A stretch of DNA of 16,479 nucleotides from JASHVB01 sp036489395. GTDB taxonomy: Bacteria; Pseudomonadota; Alphaproteobacteria; Acetobacterales; Acetobacteraceae. The position numbers were made by a program, and so were the translations under genes. Below are positions 13,275-16,479 of the stretch, piece after piece. Numbering within the stretch: the first letter of the stretch is position 1; each line of letters begins with the position of its first letter. The stretch is from NCBI GenBank assembly GCA_036489395.1, contig DASXFW010000359.1, forward strand, positions 1 to 16,479, read 5' to 3'. The notes under the pieces are model-generated. The model saw only the letters and a program-made list of their open reading frames with translations, searched no databases and was not told where the DNA came from.

Positions 13275-14077
13275 ACAACCTGCCCTGGGAGCGGTTCGAC
13301 GCCAGCAAGGTCGATCCGCAGCTCCTGCCGCTGGTCAAGGCCGCCGCCATGGTGGAGCGCAACGGCGCCGATTACGGCGTCTATCTCAATCGCGTGTTTG
13401 CGGACGACCCGGCTTTTCGTGCCGCCGCCGACAACTGGGCGGCGGAAGAAGTGCAGCACGGCGACGCGCTCGGCCGCTGGTCTATGCTGGCCGATCCCGC
13501 CTGGGACTACCACGCCGCGTTCGCCCGCTATCGCGCCGGCTATCAGTTGCCGCTGGATGCCACCGCGTCGATCCGCGGCTCCCGCACCGGCGAGCTGATC
13601 GCCCGCTGCATGGTGGAGACCGGCACCTCCAGCTACTACAGCGCGCTCGGCGAAGCGGCCGCCGAGCCGGTGCTGAAGCAGATCTGCAAGAACATCGCCG
13701 CCGACGAATTCCGCCATTACAAGTTGTTCTATGACCACATGCGCCGCTACCTGGCGCGCGAGAAGATTGGTACCGCGCGCCGCCTGCGCATCGCGCTCGG
13801 CCGCATCGGCGAGAGCGAGGACGACGAACTCGCGTTCGCCTGGCACTGCGCCAACCAGCCTGAAGCGGCGCGCTTCCACCGCCCGTTCTGCACCGCCGCC
13901 TACATGGGCCGCGCAATGAACTACTACCGGTTCCGCCACATCGAGCGCGGCACCGGCATGATCCTGAAGGCGGTCGGCCTGAAGCCGCGTGGCCGGCTGT
14001 CCGACGTCGCGACGAAGCTGGCATGGTGGCTGCTGCAATGGCGCCACCGGCGGCTGATCCGACAGCTCGCAGCCTGA
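13256..14077 (+). CDS. Ferritin-like diiron protein of unknown substrate
   Basis: A 273-aa, mostly helical protein with a full set of diiron ligands in ferritin-like order: E34 (MVERNGADYGVYL), E65-x2-H68 (AEEVQHGDAL), E121 (MVETGTSSYYSAL) and E151-x2-H154 (DEFRHYKLFYDH). This is the pattern of ferritin-superfamily oxygenases, desaturases and related proteins; which reaction it carries out cannot be read here. The C-terminal part (about 170-273) is basic and includes ARFHRPFCTAAYMGRAMNYYRFRHIERG and a Trp-rich end. No signal peptide. The coding start is the second ATG of the 19-bp duplication; no Shine-Dalgarno lies just before it, and the original ribosome site (around GTGGA, 13223-13227) now faces the out-of-frame ATG. 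It is flanked by two composite repeats, with no obvious functional partner. Confidence 0.85.
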   Translation: MKHWHIDNLPWERFDASKVDPQLLPLVKAAAMVERNGADYGVYLNRVFADDPAFRAAADNWAAEEVQHGDALGRWSMLADPAWDYHAAFARYRAGYQLPLDATASIRGSRTGELIARCMVETGTSSYYSALGEAAAEPVLKQICKNIAADEFRHYKLFYDHMRRYLAREKIGTARRLRIALGRIGESEDDELAFAWHCANQPEAARFHRPFCTAAYMGRAMNYYRFRHIERGTGMILKAVGLKPRGRLSDVATKLAWWLLQWRHRRLIRQLAA

Positions 14078-14102
14078 GCGTGTCATCGCGTCGGCGCACC
14101 GT

Positions 14103-14322
14103 GTCATTGCCAGGTGGCCACCGGCCTGCGGCGGCCGACCCGCCCTGGTTGAAACGCTTCGTCGCCTCCTCGTCATGCCGGCGAAGATCGGCATCCACGA
14201 CTTTGCTGCGGGTAGCACGGCAAGTCGTGGATGCCGACCTTCGTCGGCATGACGTGGGGGTGACGCCGACCGTTTCATCCAGTCGCGGGTCGGCCGAAGG
14301 CCGGTGGCCAACTCGCAATGAC
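14103..14322. repeat. Composite palindromic repeat, copy C (different core nested in the same ends)
   Basis: The outer arms 14103-14155 and 14272-14322 are inverted: GTCATTGCCAGGTGGCCACC at the left, GGTGGCCAACTCGCAATGAC at the right. Inside is an unrelated inverted pair, 14171-14203 and 14222-14254 (33-bp arms, two mismatches), beginning CGTCATGCCGGCGAAGATCG. That core resembles the common alphaproteobacterial intergenic repeat GTCATGCCGACGAAGGTCGG. The unit fills the gap between the ferritin-like gene and selB; no gene is seen there. Confidence 0.85.
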
Positions 14323-14349
14323 ACTGGATGGTGACGACAGCTTCCCCCC

Positions 14350-16266
14350 ATGATCATCGGCACCGCCGGCCACATCGACCACGGCAAGACCGCGCTGGTG
14401 AAGGCGCTGACCGGCATCGACGCCGACCGCCTGGCCGAGGAAAAACGCCGCGGCATCACCATCGATCTCGGCTTCGCCTACACCGACACACCGAACGGCC
14501 CGCTCGGTTTCGTCGATGTCCCCGGCCATGAGCGCTTCGTCCACACCATGCTGTCCGGCGCCAGCGGCATCGACGCGGCGCTGCTGGTGGTGGCGCTGGA
14601 CGACGGCGTCATGCCGCAGACCAGAGAGCATGTGGCGATCCTCGACCTGCTGGGGATCGACCGCGGCGTGGTGGCGCTGACCAAGGCCGACCTCGCGCCC
14701 GACAGCATCGAACTGGTCACCGCCGAGACCCGGGCGCTGCTCTCCACCACCGGGCTGCGCGACGCGGCCATCATCCCGGTCTCCGCCCACAGCGGCGCCG
14801 GCATCACCGAGCTGACCGCCGCGCTGCACCGTCTTGGCCCGAAGCCGCGCGACACCGCCGGCTATCCTCGTCTCGCCGTCGATCGCGCGTTCACCCTGTC
14901 CGGCGCTGGTCTGGTCGTGACCGGCACGCTGGTCGCCGGCCGCATCGCGGTGGACGACCGGCTGATGCTGTCGCCGCCCGGGCTGGAGCTGCGCGTGCGC
15001 GGCCTGCACGCGCAGAACCGCGCGTCGGACGTGGCGGTCGCCGGTCAGCGCGTCGCGCTGAACATCACGGGCCCGCGGGTGTCGAAGGATACAGTGACGC
15101 GCGGGGACTGGGTGCTGCACCCGGACGTGCATGCCGCCACCGTCCGGTTGGACGCGCGGCTGCGCCTGCTGCCCGATGAGCCACGCCGCCTCCGCCCCGA
15201 TACGCCGGTGCACCTGCACCTTGGGGCGATGCATGTCATGGCGCGCGTCTTTCCGCTGGACCGCGACCTGATGGAGCCGGGAGCGGACGCCCTGGTGCGC
15301 CTGTCACTGGATCGCGCCATCGGCGCTCTGACCGGCGACCGCCTGGTGCTGCGCGATGCCGGCGCCAGCCGCACGATGGGCGGCGGGCTGGTGATCGATC
15401 CGTTCCCGCCGCCGCGCGGCCGCCGCTCGGAGACGCGGCTCGCTGCGTTGTCGGCCATGGAAGCGGCGGAGCCGGCCACCGCACTGCGCGTCCTGATGAG
15501 CGTGCCGCCCGGATGGATCGAACGCGAGCGTTTCTTCCGCGCTCGCAACCTACCTCCGGCAGAGCACGAGAAGGTGGTGCAGGCGGCACCGGCGGTTACT
15601 GTGGCCGACCTGCTGCTGCCCCCGGCGCTGCTGCAGGGCCTGCAAGCCGATGTCGGGCAGGCACTGGCCGCGTATCACCAGGCATTCCCCGATCAGCCCG
15701 GCCTCCAGGCGGAACGCCTGCGCCAATCGCTGCCGCTGCGCCCGCCGCCGGCCGCGTTCCGCGTTATCGTCGAAACGCTGATGCGCCGTGGCACGCTGCG
15801 GCAGGACGGTGCGTGGCTGCGCCTCGCCACCCACCAGATACGCCTGTCCGCGGCCGAGGAACGCATCTGGCCGCACGCGCGCGCCTTGATCGCCGCCGAG
15901 CGCTTCCGCCCGCCGCGTACCCGCGACCTCGCCCTGGCCCTGTCGGTCCCGGAACCCGCGATGCGCACCACGCTGAAGCGGCTGCAGCGCATCGGCTGGG
16001 TGGTCGAGGTTGCGCCCGACCATTTCTTCCTGCGCCAGACCGTGGCGGAGATGGCCGGCGTCGCGGCCGACCTCGCCGCCGGGGATGCCGGTGCGCAGGT
16101 CACCGCCGCGGCGTTCCGCGACAGGCTGGACAACGGCCGCAAGGTCGCGATCCAGATCCTGGAGTTCTTCGACCGCGTCGGCCTGACCGCTCGCCAGGGC
16201 GACGCACGTCGCGTCCATCCGGACCGGCTTGGCATGTTCGGCTCGGCACAAGAGGAGGAGCAATGA
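14350..16266 (+). CDS. selB: Selenocysteine-specific translation elongation factor SelB
   Basis: GTPase that brings Sec-tRNA(Sec) to UGA codons marked by a SECIS hairpin in bacterial mRNA. The 638-aa protein has G1 GHIDHGKT (7-14), G2 RGITID (34-39), G3 DVPGHE (56-61) and G4 TKAD (111-114), then EF-Tu-like beta-barrel domains (FTLSGAGLVVTGTLVAGRI; RVALNITG) and C-terminal winged helices that bind SECIS (last ~250 aa; e.g. TLRQDGAWLRLATH and ILEFFDRVGLTARQGDARRVHP). SelB has no EF-Tu-like switch in its C-terminus, so these domains separate it from EF-Tu. Start ATG 14350 (MIIGTAGHIDHGKT) has no clear ribosome site. selA, often immediately upstream, is absent; a repeat lies there instead. The stop overlaps the start of the next gene. 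Confidence 0.96.
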   Translation: MIIGTAGHIDHGKTALVKALTGIDADRLAEEKRRGITIDLGFAYTDTPNGPLGFVDVPGHERFVHTMLSGASGIDAALLVVALDDGVMPQTREHVAILDLLGIDRGVVALTKADLAPDSIELVTAETRALLSTTGLRDAAIIPVSAHSGAGITELTAALHRLGPKPRDTAGYPRLAVDRAFTLSGAGLVVTGTLVAGRIAVDDRLMLSPPGLELRVRGLHAQNRASDVAVAGQRVALNITGPRVSKDTVTRGDWVLHPDVHAATVRLDARLRLLPDEPRRLRPDTPVHLHLGAMHVMARVFPLDRDLMEPGADALVRLSLDRAIGALTGDRLVLRDAGASRTMGGGLVIDPFPPPRGRRSETRLAALSAMEAAEPATALRVLMSVPPGWIERERFFRARNLPPAEHEKVVQAAPAVTVADLLLPPALLQGLQADVGQALAAYHQAFPDQPGLQAERLRQSLPLRPPPAAFRVIVETLMRRGTLRQDGAWLRLATHQIRLSAAEERIWPHARALIAAERFRPPRTRDLALALSVPEPAMRTTLKRLQRIGWVVEVAPDHFFLRQTVAEMAGVAADLAAGDAGAQVTAAAFRDRLDNGRKVAIQILEFFDRVGLTARQGDARRVHPDRLGMFGSAQEEEQ

Positions 16267-16479
16267 TGAGCGATGCAATGGGGCTGCCCGGGGCGCTCGA
16301 CATGCGGGGACACCGCGTCCTGGTGACGGGTGCTGCCAAAAGGCCGGGGCTTTCAGCCCCGGACCCCGACCAAGGGGCGCTGCCCCTTGGATCCCCGCCA
16401 AGGGCATTGCCCTTGGGACCCTTTACTTCGCTGGATGGCGGGGAGGGGGCACAGGGCCGGAGGACCACGCGTGGTCCTC
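16266..16479 (+). pseudogene. 5' end of a short-chain dehydrogenase/reductase, apparently interrupted by a repeat
   Basis: ATG 16266 (or 16263) overlaps the selB stop in ATGATGA and has a strong site AGGAGG (16253-16258). The product begins MSDAMGLPGALDMRGHRVLV and then TGAA, which is how SDR enzymes open (strand 1 plus the start of the TGxxxGxG NAD(P) motif). After codon 16335-16337 the sequence becomes the large palindromic repeat and the protein reads KRPGLSAPDPDQG, with no GIG motif. The frame stays open to the window edge. Either the gene is broken by the element, or the remainder lies beyond the window. SDR identity rests on only about 24 residues. Confidence 0.55.
16339..16479. repeat. 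Large palindromic repeat family, copy 2 (cut by the window edge)
   Basis: It shares long stretches with 4197-4280: GGGCATTGCCCTTGG, then CGCTGGATGGCGGG. It contains perfect hairpins at 16344-16362, 16370-16390 and 16398-16416, and reaches a 20-bp perfect palindrome GAGGACCACGCGTGGTCCTC (16460-16479) that by comparison with copy 1 should be the centre. The second half must lie past the window. Confidence 0.85.

Noticed and set aside
13237..13734. 165-codon frame starting at the first ATG of the 19-bp duplication
   Set aside because: It is the wrong frame of the ferritin-like gene; no protein features after the duplicated residues.
13127..14311. 394-codon minus-strand frame across the ferritin-like gene and both flanking repeats
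   Set aside because: It begins and ends in repeats and runs opposite a gene with intact diiron motifs; no family recognised.
14350..16479. A tRNA-Sec (selC) or in-frame UGA selenocysteine gene next to selB
   Set aside because: I looked for a long class II tRNA with a TCA anticodon and for UGA-split conserved frames and saw neither in the window.

Overview
The window is GC-rich bacterial chromosome. It carries the alphaproteobacterial block rnd - kdsD - lptC - lptA - lptB - (extra gene) - rpoN - hpf. That order, a short RNase D without HRDC domains, an FnrN-type regulator with four cysteines, and the style of the dispersed palindromic repeats all fit an alphaproteobacterium. Acetobacteraceae/Rhodospirillales is my best guess; it is an inference from gene content, not a database match. 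No transposase, integrase, CRISPR array or phage structural gene is present.

Layout. Positions 1-164 hold two copies of a short dispersed repeat, the second of which forms the 3' end of vapC. A minus-strand vapBC toxin-antitoxin pair (123-856) with an operator-like palindrome faces away from serS (1014-2288, +). A composite palindromic repeat follows (2326-2579). Next come two minus-strand genes, a small cysteine-rich putatively exported protein and a GH24 lysozyme, and then a minus-strand FNR-type regulator (3366-4136). A 277-bp imperfect palindrome (4185-4461) precedes tRNA-Leu(CAG) (4543-4629) and rnd (4710-5363). The core operon kdsD-lptC-lptA-lptB (5530-8961) has 4-bp stop/start overlaps at all three junctions. 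A TPR + ATP-grasp gene of unknown function sits between lptB and rpoN, and a similar 24-bp sequence follows both the lptB stop and this gene's own stop. rpoN and hpf follow. A second composite repeat lies where ptsN is often found. Then come a diiron ferritin-like protein, a third composite repeat, selB, and the first codons of a short-chain dehydrogenase. That last reading frame runs into another copy of the large palindrome just after its VTGAA motif.

How the genes work together. kdsD makes arabinose-5-phosphate for Kdo, the inner-core sugar of lipopolysaccharide. LptC, LptA and LptB are parts of the machine that moves finished LPS to the outer membrane. rpoN (sigma-54) and hpf (ribosome hibernation) are linked to this locus in many Proteobacteria. 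SerS charges tRNA-Ser and, by known biochemistry, also tRNA-Sec, the tRNA that SelB delivers; no selA or selC is visible here.

The most unusual signals are: repeats that carry interchangeable inner cores, with one core inverted relative to its flanks; repeat-encoded protein ends (vapC, the SDR); a 19-bp tandem duplication that puts a decoy, out-of-frame start ahead of the ferritin-like gene; and the uncharacterised TPR/ATP-grasp gene in the lpt-rpoN block.
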